Shown: positions 9,039-17,867 of the stretch, piece after piece | How the letters are laid out: the number at the start of each line of letters is the position of its first letter | Numbering within the stretch: position 1 is the stretch's first letter | Assembly: GCF_028765165.1 (NCBI RefSeq) | Contig: NZ_JARADB010000001.1 | Coordinates: forward strand, 1,178,001-1,242,000 | Reading direction: 5' to 3' | DNA length: 64,000 nt | Source: Paenibacillus sp. MAHUQ-63 | GTDB lineage: Bacteria > Bacillota > Bacilli > Paenibacillales > NBRC-103111 | Made by a program: the position numbers and the translations under genes | Notes under the pieces: generated by a model | Told to the model about the DNA's origin: nothing | What the model saw: the letters and a program-made list of their open reading frames with translations, nothing else | Databases searched by the model: none

Positions 9039-9587
9039 GTGAGTCAGATTCCAACCCAAGCTTTCAACGCCCACTTGAGTGACAGGGACGCCCTCCACTT
9101 GCTCGTGCAAACTCCTACCAACCTGTTCGCTTACTGGCAGCTGTCCGCCAGAAAAAAAAGAATGGTGCAGGAGCACTTCAATCGGGACTGGCTTATGCTA
9201 GAGCCGCTGCTGCGGTTCTATGAAATCGATGAACAGGCTGGATGCGAGCCGCCCTCCCTTCAAGCGTATGAGCTGCCGCTGCCGCAAGGAGATTCCTGTT
9301 TCCTAAGCGGCTTTGAACCCGGCTTGCGATACTTCGCAGAACTCGGCATTCGGAATGGACAGGGACAATTTCTTCCGCTTCTGCGTTCTAATCCGATTCA
9401 GACTCCCCATATACATACGCATCAAGTATTTCCATCCAACCTGACAGATCAAGTAACTTATCGGCCTGCGGCCGTTCCCTTACAGCTCCTGGCGCCTGAA
9501 GCCGATGAGCAATTCTCTGCCTACTCGGTGTACGTCCCCAAGCGTACGTACACGGCAGAAACCGAATTCGGAGGCGATTGCGATTGA
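9039..9587 (+). CDS. DUF4912 domain protein, second copy
   Basis: This 182-residue paralogue of the protein at 2954-3448 shows the same features: LHLLVQTPTNLFAYWQLS, LLRFYEID, and GLRYFAELGIRNGQGQFLPLLRSNP. It begins at GTG 9039, and no better in-frame start is visible although the upstream GAGAAAAGG is a weak binding site. Its stop overlaps the TTG start of the following GH57/GT4 fusion (TTGA at 9584-9587), exactly mirroring the GTGA overlap in the first pair. The two modules therefore arose by duplication of the coupled pair rather than of single genes. Function is unknown. Confidence 0.87.
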   Translation: MSQIPTQAFNAHLSDRDALHLLVQTPTNLFAYWQLSARKKRMVQEHFNRDWLMLEPLLRFYEIDEQAGCEPPSLQAYELPLPQGDSCFLSGFEPGLRYFAELGIRNGQGQFLPLLRSNPIQTPHIHTHQVFPSNLTDQVTYRPAAVPLQLLAPEADEQFSAYSVYVPKRTYTAETEFGGDCD

Positions 9588-12484
9588 GATCTGACGTACA
9601 CGGTTATGTAGCTTTGCTTTTGCATGCCCATATCCCTTACGTTCGCCATGATGAAGCGACCGTCACTCTGGAAGAACGATGGTTTTTCGAAGCTGTTGCC
9701 GACAGCTATCTTCCCCTGATCGACATGATGGACCGGCTGCTCGAGGAGGGCGTGCCGTTCCGGATTACATTATCCCTGTCTCCGCCGCTGCTCGCCATGC
9801 TGGACGATCCGCGCATGCAGCGCCGGACGCGCAAGCATCTGGCTACGCTCTGCGAGCTGGCTCAGCGCGAGGTCATCCGGCTGTGGGGCCACGCCGACTT
9901 CGGCCCCGTGGCCCGAAGCTACGCCGACCGCTATCACCGGCATCTTGTCCTGTACGACCGCCTGCGGGGCGATCTCATCGGGAAATTCCGCAGCCTAAGC
10001 TTCTCAGGCTGCCTCGAGCTCATCACGTGCGCTGCGACGCATGCATTCTTGCCGCTGATCAAGCAAGACGCCGCGCTGCGCGCACAGCTGGAAGCCGCCG
10101 TCCGTGAATTCCGGCGGCATTTCGGGTCTCCTCCGGCCGGTATCTGGCTGCCGGAGTGCGGCTACACGCCTGCGGCGGAGCCCCACCTGAAGGCGCTCGG
10201 CTTGCGCTACTTCGTCGTCGACGCGCACGCGCACCCCGCCGCCGGGCAGGGGCTGCCGCTGCGCTCGCCAGGCGGCGCCTGCGTCTTCGCCCGGGACCAT
10301 GAAGCCGGCGCTCAAGTATGGAGCGCCGAGTCCGGGTACCCGGGCGATGCCGACTATCGCGAGTACTACCGCGATATCGGCTTCGACCTCGGCCGCGACG
10401 GCGGGGCCGAGTGGGAGTACTTGAAGCCCTATGTGCTGCCGGACGGCGCACGCGTCCACACGGGCTTCAAGTACTACCGCGTCACCGGCAGCGGTGACGC
10501 CAAGGCGCCCTACCACCCGGCGCGGGCCGCGCAGAAAGCTCAGCTGCACGCTGAGCATTTCGTGGCCTCCCGGGTGGCGCAATTGAGCCGCATCGCCGAC
10601 GGCGCGGTTCAGCCTCCGGTCATCGTATGTCCCTACGATGCCGAGCTGTTCGGCCACTGGTGGCATGAGGGCCACCAGTGGCTGGAAGCAGTGCTGCGCG
10701 GGTTCGCTGCGCAGCGCGATGCCGGTGTCGGCACCATCGAGATGACGACACTTGGCGGCTACGCCGCCGCTCATGCGCCGGCTGCGGCAGCGGTGCTGCC
10801 GGAGTCGAGCTGGGGCCGCGGCGGCTATGCCGAGGTCTGGCTGCAGCCGCGCAGCCAGTGGGTGCAGCCGCTGCTGCACGCGGCGGAGGACCGCATGGTG
10901 CTTGCCGCGCAGCGGCACCGCAAGCCCGAGCCGCTGCAGCTCCGCGCGCTCAATCAGGCCGTCCGCGAGCTCATGCTGGCCCAAAGCAGCGACTGGACGT
11001 TCATTCTGGACGCTGAGACGGTAACAAGCTATGCGGTGATGCGCATAAAGACTCATATTGATAATTTCCACAATCTGCTAAATTTAACGGAGGCTGAACA
11101 GGACTCGGCAGCTCGCGAGCTCTCTGAGCTTGTCATTGCACTGGAGAAGAAATCCCCTTTGCTGCCCGAGGTCGATTATCGCTGCTTTCAGCCCCCTTCC
11201 ATACTTGCTCCATCCCCTTCCGCCTTGCCCGAAGGAGCGTCGCGTCTGCGGATTCTCATGCTTGCTTGGGAATATCCGCCCCGGGTCATCGGCGGGCTCG
11301 CCAGAGCCGTCTGCGGCTTATCCGAAGCGCTGGCGGCCGACGGTCACGACGTTCATGTCGTCACGTGCCTGGCGCCGGATTGCGCGCCCTATGAAGTGGC
11401 GGACGGCGTGCACGTCCACCGTGTGGAAGTGCTCTCCGCACCCGGAACGCTGCCTTTCTTGGACTGGGTGTTTCAAATGAACCTGGCTTTCACCGACACC
11501 ATCCTGCGCTTGTCCGGGCAAGGCGTCCGGTTCGATATCGTGCATGCGCACGATTGGCTCGTGTACCATGCAGCTCAGGAATGCCGGGAGGCGCTCGGTG
11601 TGCCTCTGCTGGCAACCATCCACGCGACCGAAGCCGGACGGAACCAAGGCAAGCTGGATACTCCGGTACAGAAGCGTATTCATCAGCTCGAGCAGCAATT
11701 AACGGAAACCGCCGACCGTCTCATCGTCTGCAGTCAGGCGATGCAGCAGGAGGTGGCTCGACTGTTCCAGGTTCCATCCCATAAAGTGAATCTGATTCCC
11801 AATGGCGTCAAGCCGTTTCGGGTTACGGCCGCCGATCATCAAGGGGATAACCCGTCACTTGCTCAAGCGCTTTCTCTTGTGCCGGGGAATCCTCCGCAGC
11901 GCATACTGGCCTTCCTCGGAAGGCTCGTCTATGAGAAAGGCGTGCACATTCTCCTGGCTGCCATGAGTGATGTGCTGCATGCCGTCCCTGAGGCGAAGCT
12001 TATAATCGCCGGTGCGGGTCCGGAGCTGGGAGGGCTGCAGGAGCTGGCGGCTCCGCTTGGAGATGCCGTCGTATTCACAGGCTTCTTGGACGATAAGGAC
12101 AAAGGACTGCTGCTGCACAGGGCGGAGCTCTGTATTTTTCCCAGCCTCTATGAGCCGTTCGGCCTTGTTGCACTCGAAGCGATGGCTAGCGGTACGCCTC
12201 TGATCGTATCGGATACGGGAGGTTTGTCCGAGATTGTGAAGCATGAAGTGACGGGGATCACCGTGTCTCCCGGCAATGCGGAGCTGCTGGCAGCGCAAAT
12301 CGTCCGCCTCTTGCAGCATCCGTCCGAAGGCGTTCGGCTGGCTTCCGGCGCTTTGTTCGAGGTAACGAATCGTTACCGCTGGGAGCAGATTGCGGCCGTC
12401 ACTTCCGGCATCTATTCGCAAATGAAAGGTTCCTGCGAACCATTATCAGGTATATTCCCGCATCAGAAGGAAATAATCAAATAA
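9584..12484 (+). CDS. GH57 branching enzyme-like / GT4 glycosyltransferase fusion, second copy
   Basis: A 966-residue protein with an apparently complete GH57 domain (residues 1 to ~520): LLHAHIPYVR, CAATHAFLPL, WLPECGYTP with the nucleophile Glu191, the GYPGDADYREYYRD loop, and YDAELFGHWW with Asp352. The DUF1957 end ARELMLAQSSDW-type motif follows. Residues ~553-950 are a GT4 domain (MLAWEYPPRVIGGL, HAHDW, GRLVYEKGVH, EPFGLVALEAM with the EX7E pair). The TTG at 9584 is preferred over TTG 9578 because GGAGG is 9 bases upstream and the codon overlaps the DUF4912 stop. It probably both elongates and branches an alpha-1,4-glucan. The GC-rich stretch 10.1-11.0 kb is notably richer in GC than its surroundings. 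Confidence 0.9.
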   Translation: MRSDVHGYVALLLHAHIPYVRHDEATVTLEERWFFEAVADSYLPLIDMMDRLLEEGVPFRITLSLSPPLLAMLDDPRMQRRTRKHLATLCELAQREVIRLWGHADFGPVARSYADRYHRHLVLYDRLRGDLIGKFRSLSFSGCLELITCAATHAFLPLIKQDAALRAQLEAAVREFRRHFGSPPAGIWLPECGYTPAAEPHLKALGLRYFVVDAHAHPAAGQGLPLRSPGGACVFARDHEAGAQVWSAESGYPGDADYREYYRDIGFDLGRDGGAEWEYLKPYVLPDGARVHTGFKYYRVTGSGDAKAPYHPARAAQKAQLHAEHFVASRVAQLSRIADGAVQPPVIVCPYDAELFGHWWHEGHQWLEAVLRGFAAQRDAGVGTIEMTTLGGYAAAHAPAAAAVLPESSWGRGGYAEVWLQPRSQWVQPLLHAAEDRMVLAAQRHRKPEPLQLRALNQAVRELMLAQSSDWTFILDAETVTSYAVMRIKTHIDNFHNLLNLTEAEQDSAARELSELVIALEKKSPLLPEVDYRCFQPPSILAPSPSALPEGASRLRILMLAWEYPPRVIGGLARAVCGLSEALAADGHDVHVVTCLAPDCAPYEVADGVHVHRVEVLSAPGTLPFLDWVFQMNLAFTDTILRLSGQGVRFDIVHAHDWLVYHAAQECREALGVPLLATIHATEAGRNQGKLDTPVQKRIHQLEQQLTETADRLIVCSQAMQQEVARLFQVPSHKVNLIPNGVKPFRVTAADHQGDNPSLAQALSLVPGNPPQRILAFLGRLVYEKGVHILLAAMSDVLHAVPEAKLIIAGAGPELGGLQELAAPLGDAVVFTGFLDDKDKGLLLHRAELCIFPSLYEPFGLVALEAMASGTPLIVSDTGGLSEIVKHEVTGITVSPGNAELLAAQIVRLLQHPSEGVRLASGALFEVTNRYRWEQIAAVTSGIYSQMKGSCEPLSGIFPHQKEIIK

Positions 12485-12642
12485 TATGGGTAACTATACC
12501 AAATGAAAGCGCAACCGGTCGAAATTTTCAGATATTTTTCAAAGAATCATTGATTCCTTGGTAATTATTAGGTAACCTAGTGGCAGGCCTTTGCGTACAT
12601 TCAGAGGGTGCGATTAAACAAACGAGTGGGGAAGTGATTGTA

Positions 12643-14610
12643 TTGCCTAGACATCTGGTCATCGGAAACGGAAAATTTCTTATTAATCTCGATCAGCATT
12701 CCTACATGCGAGATCTGTACTATCCTTTCGTCGGCCAGCTTAACCATATTGGCGGCTATCAGTGCCGTGTAGGTATTTGGGTGGACGGTGACTTTGCCTG
12801 GCTGAATTCCCCGGAGTGGCAGTTTAAACTGGGTTATGTAGAAGATTCCCTGGTTACCGAAGTTACGGCAACGCATCCCGGACTTGGGATCACGCTGCTT
12901 ATGAATGACGGCGTTCACCAGCGGGAAGATATTTACCTCAAAAGAATCCAAATCACGAATCATAAAAATACCGTGCGGGAAGTCCGGATGTTCTTCAACC
13001 AGGACCTGCTCATTAACGAGACGGAGGTCGGCGATACCGCTGCCTTCTACCCTTTGACCAATACGGTATTCCATTATAAAAAAGACCGGTATTTCATGTT
13101 CAACGGCAGCACCGGAACGGAAGGCATTTATCAGTATTCTACAGGGGTCAAAAGGTTCTATAATGCCGAAGGCACCTGGCGCGACGCGGAAGACGGACAT
13201 CTCATGGGCAATGCCATCGCGCAGGGTTCCGTGGACAGCACCATCTCCTTTCGCTTGTTCGTCCCTCCTAACGCCAACCAAACGATGTACTATTGGATGG
13301 GCGCCGGCAAAACGCTGGAGGAAGTCAAGAAGCTCGATGCCTACGTCAAAGACAGCCACCCCGGCAAGCTGCTGGACCGTGTAACCGTCTACTGGCAGCG
13401 TTGGGCCAACAAGATCGAGCGGGACTACGGCGATTTGAACGGAGACGTACAGCGCCTCTTCAAACAGAGCCTTCTGCTCGTCCGTACGCAGACCGATGTG
13501 AACGGCGCGATCATCGCCGCCAACGATTCGGACATTATGCAGAGCAATCGCGATCATTACAGCTATATGTGGCCTCGGGACGGCGCTTTAATCGCCTACT
13601 CCATGTCCATGGCCGGCTACCAAGGGATGATCATTCCCTTCTTCAACTTCTGTGCGAACGTGCTGTCACCCGAAGGTTACTTGCATCATAAATACAATCC
13701 GGACGGCACCGTAGGCTCCAGTTGGCACCCGTACATTCATTCGGGACGCGTTCAGCTGCCAATCCAGGAGGACGAAACCGCGCTTGTGCTGTTCGCGCTA
13801 TGGGCCGACTTTCAGAAAAACGGCAGCCTAGAGTTCGCGCAGTCGCTCTACCGCAACCTCATCCGCCGGGCGGCCAGATTCATGTCCACATACATCGATC
13901 AGGAGCTGAACTTGCCGAAGCCGAGCTATGATCTATGGGAAGAGCGTTACGGCATCTATACATTTACCGCGTCAGCCGTCTATGGCGGACTGATCGCCGC
14001 TTCCAACTTCAGCAATTTGTTCGGCGATGAGGAGCGGAGCAACCGCTATAAGCATACGGCGGAGAAAATTAAAGCCGGCATCCTCAAGCATCTGTGGGAC
14101 GAGAACGAAGGCCGCTTCGTTCGCGGCTTATATATGGAGGACGGCGTATGGGTCAAAGACATGACGCTCGAAAGCTCCGTCTACGGCATCTTCGAATTCG
14201 GGGTGCTGCCTGCGGATGATGAGCGCGTCGTTGGCACGATGAAAGCGAATAAAGCCGGACTGTCCATCAAAACCGATATCGGCGGCATTGCCCGCTATCA
14301 TCATGACTACTACTTCCAACGCTCCACCGATATCGAGAATGTGCCAGGCAACCCCTGGATCATCTGTACGCTCTGGATCGCAGAGTGGGAAATCGAATAC
14401 GCCAAATCGCTCGCCGATCTCGAAGCGCCGCGCCAAACGCTGGAATGGGTCGTGAAGCATGCCATGGAGAGCGGCGTGCTTTCCGAGCAGCTGGACCCTT
14501 TCAACGGGGATCCGGTGTCGGTCGCTCCGCTTACATGGTCGCATGCGACGTACGTGCTGGCGGTTGTCAAATATTTGAACAAGTATAAGCAGCTCGCAGG
14601 AAAATCGTAA
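12643..14610 (+). CDS. GH15 glucoamylase-family glycoside hydrolase
   Basis: A 655-residue bacterial GH15 protein: an N-terminal beta-sandwich (about 1-260) and an (alpha/alpha)6 catalytic barrel. YMWPRDGAL lies at 308-316, DLWEERYG contains the candidate general acid (Glu433/434), and LSEQ contains the candidate base Glu615. The TTG at 12643 is chosen because PRHLVIGNGKFLINLD is the usual family beginning and GGGGAAG lies 8 bases upstream. The frame is open back to 12580 without a convincing site. There is no signal peptide, so it acts in the cytoplasm, releasing glucose from non-reducing ends of alpha-glucans (or acting on trehalose, as some relatives do). Its position after the synthase genes suggests turnover of the same polymer. 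Confidence 0.9.
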   Translation: MPRHLVIGNGKFLINLDQHSYMRDLYYPFVGQLNHIGGYQCRVGIWVDGDFAWLNSPEWQFKLGYVEDSLVTEVTATHPGLGITLLMNDGVHQREDIYLKRIQITNHKNTVREVRMFFNQDLLINETEVGDTAAFYPLTNTVFHYKKDRYFMFNGSTGTEGIYQYSTGVKRFYNAEGTWRDAEDGHLMGNAIAQGSVDSTISFRLFVPPNANQTMYYWMGAGKTLEEVKKLDAYVKDSHPGKLLDRVTVYWQRWANKIERDYGDLNGDVQRLFKQSLLLVRTQTDVNGAIIAANDSDIMQSNRDHYSYMWPRDGALIAYSMSMAGYQGMIIPFFNFCANVLSPEGYLHHKYNPDGTVGSSWHPYIHSGRVQLPIQEDETALVLFALWADFQKNGSLEFAQSLYRNLIRRAARFMSTYIDQELNLPKPSYDLWEERYGIYTFTASAVYGGLIAASNFSNLFGDEERSNRYKHTAEKIKAGILKHLWDENEGRFVRGLYMEDGVWVKDMTLESSVYGIFEFGVLPADDERVVGTMKANKAGLSIKTDIGGIARYHHDYYFQRSTDIENVPGNPWIICTLWIAEWEIEYAKSLADLEAPRQTLEWVVKHAMESGVLSEQLDPFNGDPVSVAPLTWSHATYVLAVVKYLNKYKQLAGKS

Positions 14611-14629
14611 CATGACCAAATAGGAATAG

Positions 14630-14684
14630 CCGCAGGGTTCGTCATTTGATTCTAGATCAAGTGCCAGCCCTGCGGTTTCTTGTT
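14630..14684 (+). terminator. Terminator after the glucoamylase gene
   Basis: CCGCAGGG (14630-14637) pairs with CCCTGCGG (14668-14675), with a smaller inner stem around TTGAT/ATCAA. TTTCTTGTTT follows. It closes the alpha-glucan cluster before the convergent minus-strand genes. Confidence 0.8.
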
Positions 14685-14703
14685 TATTGAGCTTGCGCTC
14701 ACC

Positions 14704-15087
14704 CTACTCCAGCGAATATTCGCCCTCATACGTCGGAGCGTCCCACAGCTCCTCCAACTCGGCTAGATCACTTAAGGCCATTCTGATTAACCACCCTTTG
14801 TCATAAGGCGATTCGATCAGCATCATTGTCGCTCGTTCCAGCAGCATATTCACAGCGGTCACTTCTCCGGACAGCGGTGCGAGCAAGTCCATCTCGTCCT
14901 CAGCCGTTTCCATGGAGCCGAGGAAATCTCCCTGTCCCAGTACCGCACCGCGCTCCGGAAGCTCAATGAACAGAATCATCCCCCATTCGATCAATCCGAG
15001 TTCCGTCAGTCCGATGACAGCCTCATTTCCATCCTGACGAATCCAATAATGGTCCCTTGTATAGCGCAGTTGCGCAGGTACGGTCAT
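14704..15087 (-). CDS. GcvH-like protein lacking the lipoyl-lysine
   Basis: This 127-residue protein has the fold signature of glycine cleavage H proteins: YTRDHYWIRQDGNEAVIGLTE, FIELPERGAVL, APLSGEVTAVN and DKGWLIRM. Canonical H proteins carry ESVKA, with the lipoylated Lys eight residues before the Pro of P-V-S-G-E-V. Here that stretch reads METAEDEM, so the Lys position is Glu63 (codon 14899-14901) and there is no lysine nearby. It therefore cannot carry lipoyl-aminomethyl groups in the usual way. It may be a regulatory or moonlighting paralogue. No gcvT or gcvP is adjacent. The start ATG follows AAGGAG. The next gene upstream on this strand is a peroxiredoxin, but a terminator separates them. 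Confidence 0.85.
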   Translation of the reverse strand: MTVPAQLRYTRDHYWIRQDGNEAVIGLTELGLIEWGMILFIELPERGAVLGQGDFLGSMETAEDEMDLLAPLSGEVTAVNMLLERATMMLIESPYDKGWLIRMALSDLAELEELWDAPTYEGEYSLE

Positions 15088-15107
15088 ATGCCTTCGTTCT
15101 CCTTCTG

Positions 15108-15157
15108 ACGAAGAAAAGCTCCCCCGCCCGCATTCGCATGCCAGCTAAGAGGAGCTT
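15108..15157 (-). terminator. Terminator of the peroxiredoxin gene
   Basis: AAGCTCC (15116-15122) pairs with GGAGCTT (15151-15157). Read on the minus strand the stem is followed by TTCTTC. It lies between the peroxiredoxin stop and the GcvH-like start, so the two are likely separate units, perhaps with read-through. Confidence 0.6.
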
Positions 15158-15174
15158 CTCTATGTATGAAAAGC

Positions 15175-15723
15175 TTATTTTACGACAAGGTTTTTGTCGC
15201 CTGGTTTCCAGTTCATTGGGCACAATCCGCCGGATTGCAGAGCTTGAAGAACGCGAAGTGTTTCTTCCACGCTGCGGCCTACGTCGTTGTGGTTAACAAC
15301 TTCGTATTTCAATTCGCCTTCTGGATCGATGATGAACAGACCGCGCAGCGCGATACCTTCTTCTTCGATCAGAACGCCGTAGTCGCGTGCAACGGATTTC
15401 GTGATGTCAGCAGCAAGCGGGAATGCCAATTGGCCAAGACCGTTGTCGTTGACTGGTGTATTGATCCATGCTTTGTGCGTGTGGATGCTGTCGATGGACA
15501 CGCCAAGAATTTCAGTGTCCAGCTCTTTGAATTGATCAGCAGCTTGACTAAGCGCTGTGATTTCTGTAGGACATACGAATGTAAAGTCAAGCGGGTAGAA
15601 GAACAATACTAACCATTTGCCTTTGTAGTCGGACAAAGATGCTTTGCCAAATCCTTTACCGTCACCGGTAGCTGTCTCCATTGTAAAGTCTGGAGCTTGT
15701 TTACCAACTAAACGCTCTGCCAT
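15175..15723 (-). CDS. Typical 2-Cys peroxiredoxin
   Basis: This 182-residue peroxiredoxin has the peroxidatic Cys51 in FYPLDFTFVCPTEI and the resolving Cys168 in GLCPMNWKPG, the arrangement of AhpC/Prx1-type enzymes such as Bacillus YkuU. It reduces H2O2 and organic peroxides in the cytoplasm using a thioredoxin-like donor. Length is normal. The ATG at 15723 follows a GAGGAGG site. No ahpF is adjacent, so recycling would depend on genes elsewhere. It is transcribed alone from a sigma-A-like promoter about 45 bases upstream. Confidence 0.95.
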   Translation of the reverse strand: MAERLVGKQAPDFTMETATGDGKGFGKASLSDYKGKWLVLFFYPLDFTFVCPTEITALSQAADQFKELDTEILGVSIDSIHTHKAWINTPVNDNGLGQLAFPLAADITKSVARDYGVLIEEEGIALRGLFIIDPEGELKYEVVNHNDVGRSVEETLRVLQALQSGGLCPMNWKPGDKNLVVK

Positions 15724-15762
15724 GTGTATAATTCCTCCTCAAATCTATCTTATTCGTATAAA

Positions 15763-15791
15763 ATGGTATCATCCGAATAGGTGAAAGTCAA
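15763..15791 (-). promoter_or_regulatory. Sigma-A-like promoter of the peroxiredoxin gene
   Basis: On the minus strand TTGACT (15786-15791) is followed by a 17-base spacer and TACCAT (15763-15768). The upstream region is very AT-rich (15795-15830), as in UP elements. The -10 box matches the consensus at only four of six positions. Confidence 0.55.
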
Positions 15792-15892
15792 TAATTAGAG
15801 ACCATATTAATTAATAATTATTTTAATATATGAAAGCTCTATGAACGTGCATGATTCAGCTGCTTTTTCACCTGAGCAACCTCACTCCATCG

Positions 15893-16304
15893 TCACTCCG
15901 CGACCTCCGCTATCACCACTATCCCCTCTCGTCAGGAGAACTGTCGTAACTGCGATTCCTCGCTATCTCACTCTGCCTGACTCATGACACGGTCGCTGAG
16001 TACCAGCCCGCCCCATTCTATATGAAATTTCATATAGAATCTTCGCAATAAGGGTAAAAAGCAGCAATTGTATATGAAAAATAGCTTACAATCAGCCTTC
16101 AGCGTAATTTACGGCAGCCGGCCTACCCCACTGTCACTCCGCGACCTCCGCTATCGCCACTATCCCCTCTCGTCAGGAGCACTGTCGTAACTGCGACGGC
16201 TATTCTACTCGAAAAATCATACAGATTAGCAGCGGCTGGCCTACCCCACTGTCATTTCGCGACCGCTACTATCACCACTATCCCCTCTCATCAGGAGTAC
16301 TTAC
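15893..16304. repeat. Three imperfect ~60-bp direct repeats in a gene-free gap
   Basis: A ~60-base unit beginning TCACTCCGCGACCTCCGC and containing CACTATCCCCTCTCGTCAGG occurs at 15893-15955, 16134-16196 and, shorter and more diverged, at 16253-16304. The first two differ at only a few positions. Between them lies a perfect 26-base palindrome (16015-16040, centre GAAATTTC) and a related TATATGAAAAATAGC string near 16070. The 770-base gap holds no convincing gene. Confidence 0.8.
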
Positions 16305-16451
16305 GAGTCGATGTCCTGCCAGCACGCCAGTGCCTCGTTCACCGGTAGCACGCTCGCCCACCGCCGGAACTCCGCCTCCCCACTCGCCTTCGGCACCCTC
16401 GCCCACCGCCGCACTTGCACCTACGCCGTCTACGAGCTCCAGCTCAGCAAG

Positions 16452-16492
16452 CAAAAACAAAAAAGCTTGCCCGCTAGTTCAGCAGGCAAGCT
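16452..16492 (-). terminator. Terminator of leuB
   Basis: AGCTTGCC (16464-16471) pairs with GGCAAGCT (16485-16492). Read on the minus strand it is followed by TTTTTTGTTTTTGC. It lies directly after the leuB stop. Confidence 0.85.
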
Positions 16493-16499
16493 CTCTTCC

Positions 16500-17579
16500 T
16501 TATTTACGCATAGCGTCAACGATCAGTTGGCCCATAGCCAACGTACCGATCGCTTTACTCTTATCAACGGCGATGTCGCCTGTGCGGTGACCCGCATCCA
16601 GCACTTCCTTCACGGCGCGCTCGATGGAATCCGCAGCGTCGTGGTAACCGAACGTCAAGCGGAACATCAGAGCAACGGAAAGAATCGTTGCGATCGGGTT
16701 GGAGATGCCTTGACCCGCGATATCAGGGGCAGAGCCATGCACCGGCTCGTACAAGCCGAAGCTGCCTTCGCCCAGGGAAGCGGACGCCAGCATGCCGATC
16801 GAGCCTGTCAGCATCGCTGCTTCGTCGCTCAGGATGTCGCCGAACATGTTCTCCGTCACGATGACGTCGAAGGAAGACGGACGGCGCAGCAATTGCATCG
16901 CGCAGTTGTCGACGAGCACGTGCTCAAGCTCAACATCCGGATAGTCAACCGCTACACGGTTAACCACTTCACGCCACAGGCGGGATGTTTCCAAGACGTT
17001 CGCCTTGTCGACGGAAGCCAGCTTCTTGCGGCGAGTGCGCGCGATGTCGAACGCTTGACGGGCGATACGCTCAACTTCGTTCACGTTGTATGTGCAAGTG
17101 TCGACGGCTTCTTGACCGTTCGCAGACTCACGGCGGAATTTCTCACCGAAGTAGATGCCTCCGGTCAATTCACGAACAACAATCAAATCCGTGCCTTCGA
17201 GAACTTCAGGCTTAAGCGTGGAAGCTTCTTTCAAGCAGTCGAAAATGAAAGCCGGGCGAATGTTGGAGAACAAACCAAGCGCTTTACGAATACCAAGAAG
17301 TCCTGTCTCCGGGCGAGTTTCTTTCGGGTTGTTGTCCCACTTAGGTCCGCCTACAGCACCTAGAAGAACAGCGTCTGCGGATTGGCAAACCTTCAATGTT
17401 TCTTCCGGAAGCGGTGTGCCTGTTTGATCGATGGCGATTCCGCCGAATAACGCATGTTCCGTTTCAAATTGATAACCGAAAAGCTCTTCGGTACGTTTCA
17501 ACACTTTTTCCGCTTCTGCAACGACTTCTGGACCAATACCGTCTCCAGCGATGACGGCGATTTTCTTCACATCTGCCAT
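16500..17579 (-). CDS. leuB: 3-isopropylmalate dehydrogenase
   Basis: LeuB oxidatively decarboxylates 3-isopropylmalate to 2-oxoisocaproate with NAD+, the third step of leucine synthesis. The sequence shows [13 protein letters not shown] at the N-terminus, [22 protein letters not shown], the adenine-site segment [12 protein letters not shown], and NPIATILS. The ~359-residue length is normal. The ATG at 17579 gives the usual [10 protein letters not shown] beginning, while an ATG three codons earlier lies only 3 bases from the ribosome binding site. It stands apart from leuA, ilvC, ilvN and ilvB, which lie 11 kb away on the same strand beyond a mannoside operon. leuC and leuD are not in the window. 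Confidence 0.97.
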   Translation of the reverse strand: MADVKKIAVIAGDGIGPEVVAEAEKVLKRTEELFGYQFETEHALFGGIAIDQTGTPLPEETLKVCQSADAVLLGAVGGPKWDNNPKETRPETGLLGIRKALGLFSNIRPAFIFDCLKEASTLKPEVLEGTDLIVVRELTGGIYFGEKFRRESANGQEAVDTCTYNVNEVERIARQAFDIARTRRKKLASVDKANVLETSRLWREVVNRVAVDYPDVELEHVLVDNCAMQLLRRPSSFDVIVTENMFGDILSDEAAMLTGSIGMLASASLGEGSFGLYEPVHGSAPDIAGQGISNPIATILSVALMFRLTFGYHDAADSIERAVKEVLDAGHRTGDIAVDKSKAIGTLAMGQLIVDAMRK

Positions 17580-17867
17580 GACTGTCATTCACTCCTTCAA
17601 TTAGTAAAGCTGCTAGATCAGCATCTCTATCGACTATATGATGCTCTCATTGTAACATAAGATTGCCTTGGTCATTAGATATAAAAGCTATTGCTTTAAT
17701 AGGTACCACCTATAAGAATAAGCATAAGGAGCTGAAGTCCCGCCACCAGTTCTTAAGACCTAGCTATAATCCGATCATTTTCTACCCTGCTCCTTATCCT
17801 CTTCTCCTTACTAAATTCCACCGAATCCGTAAAATATACAAATAGATGCATAACTAGGAGGTCTACC

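Noticed and set aside
10004..11071. 355-residue minus-strand open frame over the second GH57/GT4 gene
   Set aside because: It is antisense in the GC-rich catalytic region, where stop codons are rare, and shows no family features.
16311..17363. 350-residue + strand open frame over leuB
   Set aside because: It lies antisense to leuB and begins in the repeat region, with no plausible start site.
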